Shown piece by piece: positions 15,531 to 23,087 of a DNA stretch of 35,437 nt. Below the pieces are notes generated by a model. The model ran no database searches, was not told where the DNA came from, and was given only the letters and a program-made list of their open reading frames with translations. Position 1 is the first letter of the stretch; each line of letters opens with the position of its first letter. This DNA comes from Streptomyces griseoaurantiacus. Its GTDB lineage: Bacteria > Actinomycetota > Actinomycetes > Streptomycetales > Streptomycetaceae. The stretch is from positions 1 to 35,437 of the forward strand of contig BNBP01000073.1 of assembly GCA_014656015.1 (NCBI GenBank). Reading direction: 5' to 3'. The position numbers and the translations under genes were made by a program.

Positions 15531-16808
15531 TCAGCCTGCCGCGTTCCTCCGGCGTCGGCGCAGGTCGCGGGCGACGATCGCCGATCCGGTGATGAGGGTC
15601 GCCAGGACGACGGTCGCGCCGGCGACGTAGACGGCGTAGCGCCGGTCGCGCTCCTCGGGGGTCTCCGCGAGGGAGAAGGGCGCCACGTCGGGGGCGGGCA
15701 GGCCGGTGGGGCCGGGGTCGGGCGACGGGGTGGAGGGCGGGTCGGCGAGGTCGGACTGCTGGACGGCGCGCACCGGGTCGACGACGCCCCAGCCGACGAA
15801 GTCGTCGTGGCCGTTGACGACCCGCTCGGCCGTCTGCTCGATCTGGGTGATGATCTGGGCCGGCGTCCAGTCGGGGTGCTTCTCCTTGAGGAGGACGGCC
15901 ACGCCCGCGACGAACGGGGCGGAGAAGCTGGTGCCGTTGTCGGCGCACTGGCCGCCGCCGGGGACGGTCGAGACGATGTCCACGCCGGGTGCGGCCACCC
16001 CGACGAAGGGGCCCGCCTGCGAGAAGGACGCGCGTTCGTTGTTGCGGTCGGAGGAGGCCACGGCGAGGACGCCGTCGAAGGCGGCCGGGTAGGTGGCCTT
16101 GGCCTTGCCGTCCAGGCCGTCGTTGCCGGCGGAGGCGACCACGACGACCCCCTTGTCGATCGCCCGCCGCACCGCCTGGGCGAGGGCGGAGGTGGCCGAG
16201 AGGGGCTTGGTGGTGTCCTGCGAGATGTTGATGACCTGGGCGCCGCGCGAGACGGCGTAGGTGATGGCCTGGGCCATGGTGTCCGAGTCGCCGGTGCTGT
16301 CGGCGTCGTTCTGCCGGATCGGGATGACGGTGGCCTCGGGGGCGAGGCCCACGAAGCCGGTGCCCGCGCGGGGGCGGGCGGCGATGATGCCGGCGACCTT
16401 CGTGCCGTGGCCCACCTGGTCGTCTGTCGGGTCGCCACCGCCCTTCTTCCCGGCCAGGTAGTCATGGCCGGACGCCTTGTCGACGGCGGAGGCGAGTTGG
16501 GGATTCCTGTCGTCGACGCCGGTGTCGACGACCGCGACCCGCACCCCCTTGCCCTTGTCGGTGCCCTGCCAGAGCCGGTCGAGCTGGACGCGCTGCAGGG
16601 ACCAGGGGGTTCCCTTGATCTGCCGTGCGGGGAAGGTGCATTCGCCGCTCCCGTCCAGGCGGACGGTTGCCGTTCCCGCCGGGTGGGCCGTGTCCGGCTG
16701 GGGGGCGGTGGCCGTCCGTGGGGTGGTCGCGGCGTGGACGCCGGTGCCCAGTCCGGTCAGCAGCACGGCGGCGGTCAGCAGGCATGCCCTCGTCGGCAGC
16801 GCTCCCAC
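15531..16808 (-). CDS. mycP: Type VII secretion-associated subtilisin-like protease (mycosin), second copy
   Basis: 425 aa. A signal peptide ends at about Ala26 (GVHA). An N-terminal extension with Cys57 (SGECTFPARQIKGTPW) is typical of mycosins and wraps the catalytic domain. The triad is Asp95 (AVVDTGVDD), His134 (VGHGTKVAG) and Ser294 (NGTSFSAPF), with Asn229 (SAGND) for the oxyanion hole. A Pro-rich linker precedes a transmembrane helix at about 391-413 and an Arg-rich cytosolic end. The GTG at 16808 is preferred since AAGGGGG lies 8 nt upstream and the signal peptide starts there. It lies 68 bp downstream of eccB in the same orientation, probably one operon. This is the canonical core mycosin. 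Confidence 0.93.
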   Translation of the reverse strand: MGALPTRACLLTAAVLLTGLGTGVHAATTPRTATAPQPDTAHPAGTATVRLDGSGECTFPARQIKGTPWSLQRVQLDRLWQGTDKGKGVRVAVVDTGVDDRNPQLASAVDKASGHDYLAGKKGGGDPTDDQVGHGTKVAGIIAARPRAGTGFVGLAPEATVIPIRQNDADSTGDSDTMAQAITYAVSRGAQVINISQDTTKPLSATSALAQAVRRAIDKGVVVVASAGNDGLDGKAKATYPAAFDGVLAVASSDRNNERASFSQAGPFVGVAAPGVDIVSTVPGGGQCADNGTSFSAPFVAGVAVLLKEKHPDWTPAQIITQIEQTAERVVNGHDDFVGWGVVDPVRAVQQSDLADPPSTPSPDPGPTGLPAPDVAPFSLAETPEERDRRYAVYVAGATVVLATLITGSAIVARDLRRRRRNAAG

Positions 16809-16876
16809 GGCGCTCGCCCCCTTCTTCGTGCGTCCTCGTGTCCGTGCCTCGCGTCCCGCCCCCGAGCCGAGCCGGG

Positions 16877-18430
16877 TCACGAACCCTGCGGCTGCCGCGC
16901 GCTGTTGGTGTCCAGCCGGGGTCCCTTGGCGAGGAGTTCCGACCAGGCGGCGGGCACCTTGGCGGGCCGGACGTTCTCGTAGCCGAGCTTGACCTGGGCC
17001 TCGCTGGGGTCGGGGGTACCCTCGGCGTTCTTCCCGCGGCTCGCGCCGATCTTCGAGGTGCGGCTGTCGCTGTCCCCGTTGGCCTGGACGGCGTACCGCA
17101 GCCCGGTGTCGGTGACGAGGAAGAGGGCGCCGGCGCCGGTCTCGGTGCCCTGGAACTGGGTGTAGAGCAGCCCGGTGCCCGGGGTGACGTAGGTGCTGGT
17201 GCCCTCGGCGGTGTTCTCGAGCGGGTAGCCGGTGCCCGCCCAGGTGCTGAGCGTGGTGGCGTCGTCCTCGCCGACGTCGCGCAGCACGCTGCACACGGTG
17301 TCGCGGGCCGAGCCGCCGCCGGCTGCCGAGTCCGTGGGGGACGCCGTGGGCGCCGAGTTGACCTGCCGGGTGCGCCGGAGGGGCCAGTGGGCGGCCTGGC
17401 CGGCGAAGGGCTCGGCGTCGGCGGTGAAGTCCTGCAGGCCCACCGTGCGGGCCCGGCCGTTCATGTTCAGCGCGGTCGTCTGCGGCGAGGAGATGAGCAG
17501 CCAGGCGGTGAACTCGCTGACCGGCCGCACCTTGCCGGGCAGGACGACGTAGTACCTGGTGCCCTCGCCGGTCTCGGCCCGCAGGACCATGCCGACCCGG
17601 TTCTCGTCGTCCGAGAGCCCGCCCGGCACGTGTGCCGGTGTGCCGACGCCCGCCGGCAACCGCGGGAACCGGATGTCGTCCCCCTGATGGAGGGTGGCCA
17701 GCCACTCCTTGCTGACGGGTTGCGGCGCGCGGGTCCCGACGAGCGCGGTCGTCAGCGCGTCGGACTCCTTGCCGGTGACGGCGTACGAGGTGCCGTGCGC
17801 GTCGACCAGGTGGCGCGCTCCGGCGCGGGTGCGGACGTAGAGGACGTCGCCGCCGGAGAGGCGGTGCGAGTCGTCCATCGTGTCCGCGTCGCGCCGTGCC
17901 AGGACGAAGGTCGCCTGCTGCACGGTCTCGCCCTTGCCGCCGGGCTGTTCGCAGACGGCCCAGCGCTTGGCGCGGCCCGCCTCCTCGGCCGAGGGCAGCC
18001 GGTCCGGGGCGTAGGGGATGCCGAGGATGGGGCCGCGGGGCAGCTTGCCGGAGTCGAGGATCTTGTCGCCGACCTGGATGACCTCGTAGTCGGCGCCGTT
18101 CATGAGCAGGCGTGCGGAGGCGAGGTTGAGGACCGGGTGCAGCCGGGCGGACTTCCCCGTCTTCAGGACGACGTAACGGGTCGTCGACTGCTTGCCGACG
18201 ATGACCCGGGTGCCGGGCTCGTCCCAGCCGGGGGGCGCGGTGGGCTGGAACATGCCCCAGGCACCGAAGACGGCCAGCGTCAGCGCGCCGGCGATCAGGC
18301 CGGGCACGACCGCGCGCAACGGCTTGGGCGCGCCTTCCTCCGAGCCGGACGGCGAGGGCTGCAGGAAGGCGGCGAGGGTGCGCCTCTTCGCGAACGTGTA
18401 GGCGTTGAGTTCGTCCCGCCGTGATGCCAT
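16877..18430 (-). CDS. eccB: EccB, T7SS membrane/periplasmic core component
   Basis: 517 aa. EccB has one N-terminal transmembrane helix (about 38-60: LRAVVPGLIAGALTLAVFG) after a basic cytosolic start (MASRRDELNAYTFAKRRT, the family hallmark), then a long extracytoplasmic part with repeat domains. Cys residues in WAVCEQ and DTVCSVL correspond to the conserved disulfide. EccB is part of the ESX membrane complex and dimerises around the periplasmic pore. ATG at 18430 is supported by the conserved MASRRDEL start, although the ribosome-binding site is modest (AGCAGG). It is divergent from eccE, with the mycosin gene downstream. Confidence 0.95.
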   Translation of the reverse strand: MASRRDELNAYTFAKRRTLAAFLQPSPSGSEEGAPKPLRAVVPGLIAGALTLAVFGAWGMFQPTAPPGWDEPGTRVIVGKQSTTRYVVLKTGKSARLHPVLNLASARLLMNGADYEVIQVGDKILDSGKLPRGPILGIPYAPDRLPSAEEAGRAKRWAVCEQPGGKGETVQQATFVLARRDADTMDDSHRLSGGDVLYVRTRAGARHLVDAHGTSYAVTGKESDALTTALVGTRAPQPVSKEWLATLHQGDDIRFPRLPAGVGTPAHVPGGLSDDENRVGMVLRAETGEGTRYYVVLPGKVRPVSEFTAWLLISSPQTTALNMNGRARTVGLQDFTADAEPFAGQAAHWPLRRTRQVNSAPTASPTDSAAGGGSARDTVCSVLRDVGEDDATTLSTWAGTGYPLENTAEGTSTYVTPGTGLLYTQFQGTETGAGALFLVTDTGLRYAVQANGDSDSRTSKIGASRGKNAEGTPDPSEAQVKLGYENVRPAKVPAAWSELLAKGPRLDTNSARQPQGS

Positions 18431-18625
18431 GAGTGCCTGCTTCTCCCCCGTTGTCGCACCCGCGGGGACCCGCCCCCGCCCTGCGATGTCCGACCCGCCC
18501 CCTACTATGCATGGTGTCCGTGGGAACCCGTGGAGCGGGTAGGGTACCTGGGCCCTTCCGGGGCTCAAGTGCGGTGTCCGCACCGGTCGGTTGTGAGCAG
18601 GACAGGGGCAGGACGGGGGGAAACG
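18431..18625. promoter_or_regulatory. Divergent eccB/eccE promoter region
   Basis: The 195-bp gap between divergent starts must contain both promoters. The only AT-rich island is CTACTATGCATGG near 18503-18516, which could include a -10 for either strand; no good -35 was found. GGGGGGAAAC serves as the eccE ribosome-binding site. Confidence 0.35.
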
Positions 18626-19963
18626 GTGAGGGCTTCCGGTACGCGGTCGCGACCGCTCGGACGCACGGGTCCGGAGGGGGTCCGGCCACCGGCGGGGGAT
18701 GCCGTCGGGCAGCAGCCGCCGGGGCCGCGGGACGGCGTGCGGGGCGCGGTGGCGCCGCGGTTCAGGATGCGGCTCGGTCAGGCCGGATCGTTCCGGGTGC
18801 AACGACTCGTGTTGCTCGAACTGGCGGTCGCCGCGCTGGTCGTCGGCTGGGTGGCCGGGCCGCTCCTCATGGTGCCGGCCGTGGTGGTCGCGGTGCTGCT
18901 GGTGTCGCTGGCCCTGGTGCGCCGCAGGGGCCGTTCGCTGCCCGAATGGCTGCTCACCGCGCGCGAGTTGAGGGCCCGGCAGCGTCGGGCGGCGGCCCTG
19001 GTGATACCCGCCGACGCGGAACCCGCCCTGGTGCCCGCCCTGGAGTGCGAGCCGAGTCTGCGCACGTACTCCTACGGGGTGCGGGACCGGCGGCCGGTGG
19101 GGATCGTCGGGGACGGGACGTTCGTCACCGCCGTGCTGCAGGTGGAGGCCGACGCGACGGCACTGCGGGCCGAGGTGAGCCGGCAGCCGTTGCCGCTGGG
19201 CCTGGTGCGGGACGCGCTGGAGGTGGACGGGATACGGCTGGAGTCGGCGCAGATCGTGCTGCACACGCAGCCGGCGCCCGCGCTGCACCTGCCGCGGCAG
19301 TCCGTGGCCGTCGCCAACTACCTGCCGCTGCAGCAGCAGACGGGGACCCCGGCGGTGCGCATCACCTGGGTCGCGCTGAAGCTCGACCCGGAGTTGTGCG
19401 CGGAGGCGGTGGCCGCGCGCGGGGGCGGTGCGACAGGGGCGCGGAAGTGCGTCGTGCGCGTGGCCGACCACCTGGCGAGCCGGCTGACCGGTGCCGGGTT
19501 CCGGGTGACGGTGCTCGACGAGGAGGGGCTGGTCGCCGCGCTCGCCACCTCCGCCTGCGCCGATCCGCTGGTGACCGCCGAGGCGGCACGCGGCTCGGCA
19601 CGGGAGCGGCGGACGCAGGAGTCCGGGCGGAACTGGCGGTGCGACAACCGCCGGCACACCACGTACTGGATCGGGCGGTGGCCCCAGCTCGGCGGTGCCG
19701 AGTCGCTGCCGCGCTTCCTGACCGGGGTGACGGCGATACCGGCCCTGGCGACGACGTTCAGCCTCACCCTCGCGCGGGGTGAGCGGCAGGAGGTGTCGCT
19801 GCGCGGGCATCTGCGGGTGACGGGGCGCAGTGAAGAGGAACTGATCGCCGCCCGCCGCGCCCTGCAGGACACGGCACGGCGGTCCGGAGCCGGGCTCGTC
19901 CGGCTGGACCGTGAGCAGGTGCCCGGCATGCTGGCCACGCTCCCCCTGGGAGGCGCACGATGA
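18626..19963 (+). CDS. eccE: EccE, T7SS membrane component
   Basis: 445 aa. A Pro/Arg/Gly-rich cytosolic start of about 55 residues is followed by two adjacent transmembrane helices (about 61-80 and 82-99), then LVRRRGRSLPEWLLTARELRARQ and a soluble domain. This two-helix start with a PEW motif and linker fits EccE proteins, which sit at the edge of the ESX complex. The GTG at 18626 is chosen because GGGGGGAAAC precedes it by a few bases. The stop overlaps the next ATG (ATGA), so the two are coupled. Confidence 0.85.
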   Translation: MRASGTRSRPLGRTGPEGVRPPAGDAVGQQPPGPRDGVRGAVAPRFRMRLGQAGSFRVQRLVLLELAVAALVVGWVAGPLLMVPAVVVAVLLVSLALVRRRGRSLPEWLLTARELRARQRRAAALVIPADAEPALVPALECEPSLRTYSYGVRDRRPVGIVGDGTFVTAVLQVEADATALRAEVSRQPLPLGLVRDALEVDGIRLESAQIVLHTQPAPALHLPRQSVAVANYLPLQQQTGTPAVRITWVALKLDPELCAEAVAARGGGATGARKCVVRVADHLASRLTGAGFRVTVLDEEGLVAALATSACADPLVTAEAARGSARERRTQESGRNWRCDNRRHTTYWIGRWPQLGGAESLPRFLTGVTAIPALATTFSLTLARGERQEVSLRGHLRVTGRSEEELIAARRALQDTARRSGAGLVRLDREQVPGMLATLPLGGAR

Positions 19964-20886
19964 CGACGGCTCCGACGCCTCCCCCGGCCGCTCCCGCACC
20001 CTTCCCGTCCGGTCCGGGACCCCAGCCCTTCGCACCCGCACCCGCACCCGGAACCGGGACCGTGACCGGCCCAGGACCGGGGCCCGGACCGGGGAACGCT
20101 CCCCCGGCCCCGGCCCCGGACGCCGGCGTGACCGCCGGGGCGCACCCGCCCCGGCGGGCCGGGGCCGGCGGATGGTTGCGGCACGGACTCGGCCTCGGGC
20201 GCGGGCCGGCCGGGCCCCGGACCGGGCGGCACTCGCTGCCCGCCCAGGACCTGGACGCGCTCTGCCTCCCCCTGGGGGACGACGGGGTGGTGGCCGGGGT
20301 CGACGCCCAGGGCAGGCCGGCCGTACTCGGCATCAACAGGCCCACCCCCTACGACGTCGTCCTGATCGGCGGACTGTGGACCGCGCAGGTGCTGGCGCTG
20401 CGCACGGCGGCGACGGGCGCGCGGGTCGCCGTGGAGACCGGACGGCCGCAGGCCTGGGCGCAGATGGTCCACGCCATGGGCGGCGGGCAGAACGGCCTCG
20501 CCGTGTACGACGTGGGGCGGGTGCCGCCGCAGGGCGCCTCGGCCGGTACTCCGGTGCTGGTGGTGCGGGACTGCGGGATGCGGCCGCCGCGCGGGCGGGT
20601 GGTGTCCGGACCGTGGCAGGCGGTGCTGACGCTGCTGCCGTACCTGAGCCCGGTCGCCCCCCGGCTCATACGGCAGGCGCGGCTGGTGGGGGTGCAGCGG
20701 GTCTCGCCCGACGAGGCGGCCGAGCTGGGCCGCACCATGGCGCTCCCCCGGTCCGAGACCGACGCGCTGCCCACGCTGCACGACGGCCTCACGCTCTGGT
20801 GCGCCGAGCGCGACCGGCAGTACGTGATGACGCAGCCCACGGACGCCGAGATCGGTCTGCTGGGGACACCGCGCCGCATGGACTGA
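19960..20886 (+). CDS. EccE-coupled protein of unknown function
   Basis: 308 aa. The first 55 residues are Pro/Ala/Gly-rich. After a linker, residues about 95-308 form a compact alpha/beta domain (TPYDVVLIGGLWTAQVLALR, then VAVETGRPQAWAQMVHAMGG). No signal peptide or transmembrane helix is visible. The ATG overlaps the eccE stop by ATGA. The 'rights-of-passage' style segment (LRTAATGARVAVETGRPQAW) recalls the second soluble domain of longer EccE proteins, so it may be a split-off EccE-like domain; this is inference. It should act in the cytosol with EccE. Confidence 0.7.
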   Translation: MTTAPTPPPAAPAPFPSGPGPQPFAPAPAPGTGTVTGPGPGPGPGNAPPAPAPDAGVTAGAHPPRRAGAGGWLRHGLGLGRGPAGPRTGRHSLPAQDLDALCLPLGDDGVVAGVDAQGRPAVLGINRPTPYDVVLIGGLWTAQVLALRTAATGARVAVETGRPQAWAQMVHAMGGGQNGLAVYDVGRVPPQGASAGTPVLVVRDCGMRPPRGRVVSGPWQAVLTLLPYLSPVAPRLIRQARLVGVQRVSPDEAAELGRTMALPRSETDALPTLHDGLTLWCAERDRQYVMTQPTDAEIGLLGTPRRMD

Positions 20887-21168
20887 GGGCGCCGCGGGGA
20901 CGGACGGCTCGGTCCGGCGCACGGCTCGGGCCGGCGGGACGACGGGCGCTGTCGGGCGCCGTCGGGCCGTCGGGGCCGTCGTCCGCTGCGGCGGGCGGCA
21001 CTGCGGAGGTCGTGCCCGGCGGCTCCTCCCCCCGCCCCCGCCCGGTTCCCCCGCTCGGGCACCGGCGAGGCGGTACGTCACGGCGCATGGCGATGCGGAT
21101 GCGGACGGCACGACGAGGAGGGCATGCGCGGAACGCATGCCCCGGAAGAACGAACGGAAGGACTCGGC

Positions 21169-22710
21169 GTGAGTTTCGGCCCGCCTCCCTCGATGTACAC
21201 ACAATCCGCCGTGTCGGCGGACGACCGCCGCAGGAAGCGGCGAAGGAAGACGTTCGGTGTGATCGCCGCCGTGCTGGCCGGCGTCCTCGCGCTGGGGTCC
21301 GTGGTCGTCTGGGCCATGAACGGCTCGTCCTCCGGGAAGGACGAGCGGAACGCGGCCGACGCCCCGGACCGGCTCGACGTCAGGGAGACGGTCGAGAAGC
21401 GGCCCGCCAGTGCCACGGGGGCACTGGCGTTCCGATTCTCCGCCGACGACCTGGCCCCGGGCGAGGAGCACGACATGCCGGGCCTGTGGGCGACCGACAG
21501 GATCGTCGCCAAGGGCATCAATCGGACCCTGCTCGGCTTCGAGATGGGCGCGGACGCGGCCGCGGGCGACGAGACCTGGAGCATCCGCTTCGACGGACCG
21601 ATCTGCGGGACAACGGCACGGATGAGTGTCGAGCACCGCACCGCGATCCTCTTCGCGGGCACGGCCGAACGGGGCGCCCCCTGCGACCGGGTGGCCTTCG
21701 TGGACCTCGACGACGGCAAGACCCTGTGGAGCAAGAAGTTCTCCCCTGAGAAGTCGGGCGGCACGTCGGGTACCGAGGACACGTCCGCCCTCCAGCCGCC
21801 CACCGTCACGCTGACGCACGGCACGGTGGTCGTGACCTGGGGCGGCGGGACGGACGCGTACGCCATGGACGGCGGCAAGCGTCTGTGGCGGAACGAGAGC
21901 ACGGACAAGTGCCTGCACATGGGCGCCGGCGGCGGGAAGGGCCTGCTGATACGGCTCGCGTGCCAGGGCTCCGATCCCGCGGCCCCGGCGACGTCCCGGG
22001 TACGGAAGGTCGACGCCCGTACGGGGCACACCGTGTGGACGTACTCGGTGGCGAAGAACGTCAGCGACATCCACCTGGTCTCCAGCGACCCGACGGTCCT
22101 CGCGGTGTCCGCCGGGGACGTCGGCATCACCGACCTCCTCTCGCTCGACGAGCACGGGAAATACCTGGCCACCATCCGGGTGCAGAAGGGCAAGTACGTC
22201 GCCGAGTGCGTCGACGAGGCGGACTACGTCTCCGTGGAGGACTGCCCGAGCATCGTCGTCGGCGACGGGCAGGTCTTCCTGCGGAGCGCGGAGCAGGGCG
22301 ACCTGGTCAACAACGCCAACTGGATCGTGGGGTTCGACCTGAAGACCGGCAAGACGGTCAAGAAGTTCGACTCCGGGCGTGACGCGCTGCTGTACCCGCT
22401 GCGGATGAGCGGCGACCGCCTGCTGGCACTGCGCGAGAGCAGTGACCACATCTCCCCCATGGCGCTGATGAGTCTGGATCCGGCGACCGGCGGGGTGACG
22501 CCGTATCTCTACTTCGACCTGCCGTCCGAGGCCTGGACGTTGACGTCGCAGACGATGAACGACGTCCGCGTCGAGGACGGGCGCGTCTTCTTCGGTTCCA
22601 GGTTGGCGACCGGCCCGAAGGAGAAGACGTGGCAGTGGCTGGTCGTCGGGGTGGAGAGCGTCACCCGGCGTGCGGAGTCGCTGAAGATGCCGAAGAAGCA
22701 GGACCGCTGA
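21169..22710 (+). CDS. Membrane-anchored PQQ-type (BamB-like) beta-propeller protein
   Basis: 513 aa. A short Pro-rich start (MSFGPPPSMYTQSA), then DDRRRKRRRK, a transmembrane helix at about 31-51 (GVIAAVLAGVLALGSVVVWAM) and a large outer domain. The outer part has repeats of strand blades with the PQQ-like pattern: DLDDGKTLWSKKF, YAMDGGKRLWRN, VDARTGHTVWTYSV, FDLKTGKTVKKF and LDPATGGV. It is probably an extracytoplasmic scaffold. I prefer the GTG at 21169 (GGAAGGA 6 nt upstream) to the ATG at 21124, whose purine tract is too close. It lies 282 bp after the 308-aa gene, so it may have its own promoter. Its link to secretion is positional only. Confidence 0.8.
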   Translation: MSFGPPPSMYTQSAVSADDRRRKRRRKTFGVIAAVLAGVLALGSVVVWAMNGSSSGKDERNAADAPDRLDVRETVEKRPASATGALAFRFSADDLAPGEEHDMPGLWATDRIVAKGINRTLLGFEMGADAAAGDETWSIRFDGPICGTTARMSVEHRTAILFAGTAERGAPCDRVAFVDLDDGKTLWSKKFSPEKSGGTSGTEDTSALQPPTVTLTHGTVVVTWGGGTDAYAMDGGKRLWRNESTDKCLHMGAGGGKGLLIRLACQGSDPAAPATSRVRKVDARTGHTVWTYSVAKNVSDIHLVSSDPTVLAVSAGDVGITDLLSLDEHGKYLATIRVQKGKYVAECVDEADYVSVEDCPSIVVGDGQVFLRSAEQGDLVNNANWIVGFDLKTGKTVKKFDSGRDALLYPLRMSGDRLLALRESSDHISPMALMSLDPATGGVTPYLYFDLPSEAWTLTSQTMNDVRVEDGRVFFGSRLATGPKEKTWQWLVVGVESVTRRAESLKMPKKQDR

Positions 22711-22722
22711 GCCGGGCTGTCA

Positions 22723-22749
22723 CCCGCGCCGGAGGAGAGGGGGCGCGGG
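22723..22749 (+). terminator. Hairpin after the beta-propeller gene
   Basis: CCCGCGCC (22723-22730) pairs with GGCGCGGG (22742-22749) around an 11-nt loop, 12 bp after the stop codon. There is no U-run. Confidence 0.5.
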
Positions 22750-22930
22750 ACAGGGGACGGGAGCTGAGTGATTGTGAGCGGTTTTCGTCCGTTTCGTTCG
22801 GTGACGTCGACGGCGGGCGGGAACCCTTCGGGCATGTGACGAGGGAGTGGGGAGGAGTGGAGGGGTGGGCGGCCCTGCCCCGGGGACGCTTGTGGTGATT
22901 AGGCTGGGACAGGGCGCGACACCGGAAGTG

Positions 22931-22951
22931 TGGCGGGCCGTCGGCCCGCCA
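22931..22951 (+). promoter_or_regulatory. Perfect 21-nt hairpin in the leader of the EspI-like gene
   Basis: Arms TGGCGGGCC and GGCCCGCCA with a GTC loop. It could be an attenuator, an RNA stability element or an operator; nothing in the sequence decides. Confidence 0.45.
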
Positions 22952-22969
22952 GGGGGTGAACCGGGCGTA

Positions 22970-23009
22970 TTCGGACGACGTCGGACAGGGTCGGGCGGAG
23001 TCGGACGAC
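22970..23009. repeat. Four 10-nt direct repeats upstream of the EspI-like gene
   Basis: The units TTCGGACGAC, GTCGGACAGG, GTCGGGCGGA and GTCGGACGAC are contiguous with 10-nt spacing, about one helical turn. The same face of DNA is therefore presented four times, as in direct-repeat operators. Confidence 0.6.
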
Positions 23010-23087
23010 TTCACACAACTCACACAGCGAGAGCGGTTGCCCCCAGCACGGCACGCACGAGGATGCTCGACCACACCAGGAGGAATT

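Larger units (their letters stand above)
22750..23087 (+). promoter_or_regulatory. Upstream region of the EspI-like gene
   Basis: About 340 bp without a credible gene. It holds TAGGCT near 22897-22902, a possible -10. A perfect 9-bp-arm hairpin lies at 22931-22951 (TGGCGGGCC-GTC-GGCCCGCCA). Four 10-nt repeats follow at 22970-23009, and an ideal AGGAGG ribosome-binding site ends the region. The hairpin and repeats lie between the possible -10 and the start codon, so they could act in the leader RNA or as operators. Confidence 0.4.

Noticed and set aside
18530..18625. ATG at 18530 as start of eccE
   Set aside because: The GTG at 18626 has a far better ribosome-binding site and the extra segment lies in the divergent promoter region.
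21124..21168. ATG at 21124 as start of the beta-propeller gene
   Set aside because: AGGAGGG lies only 2-3 nt away, too close. The extra 15 residues are not typical, and the GTG at 21169 has a well-spaced GGAAGGA.
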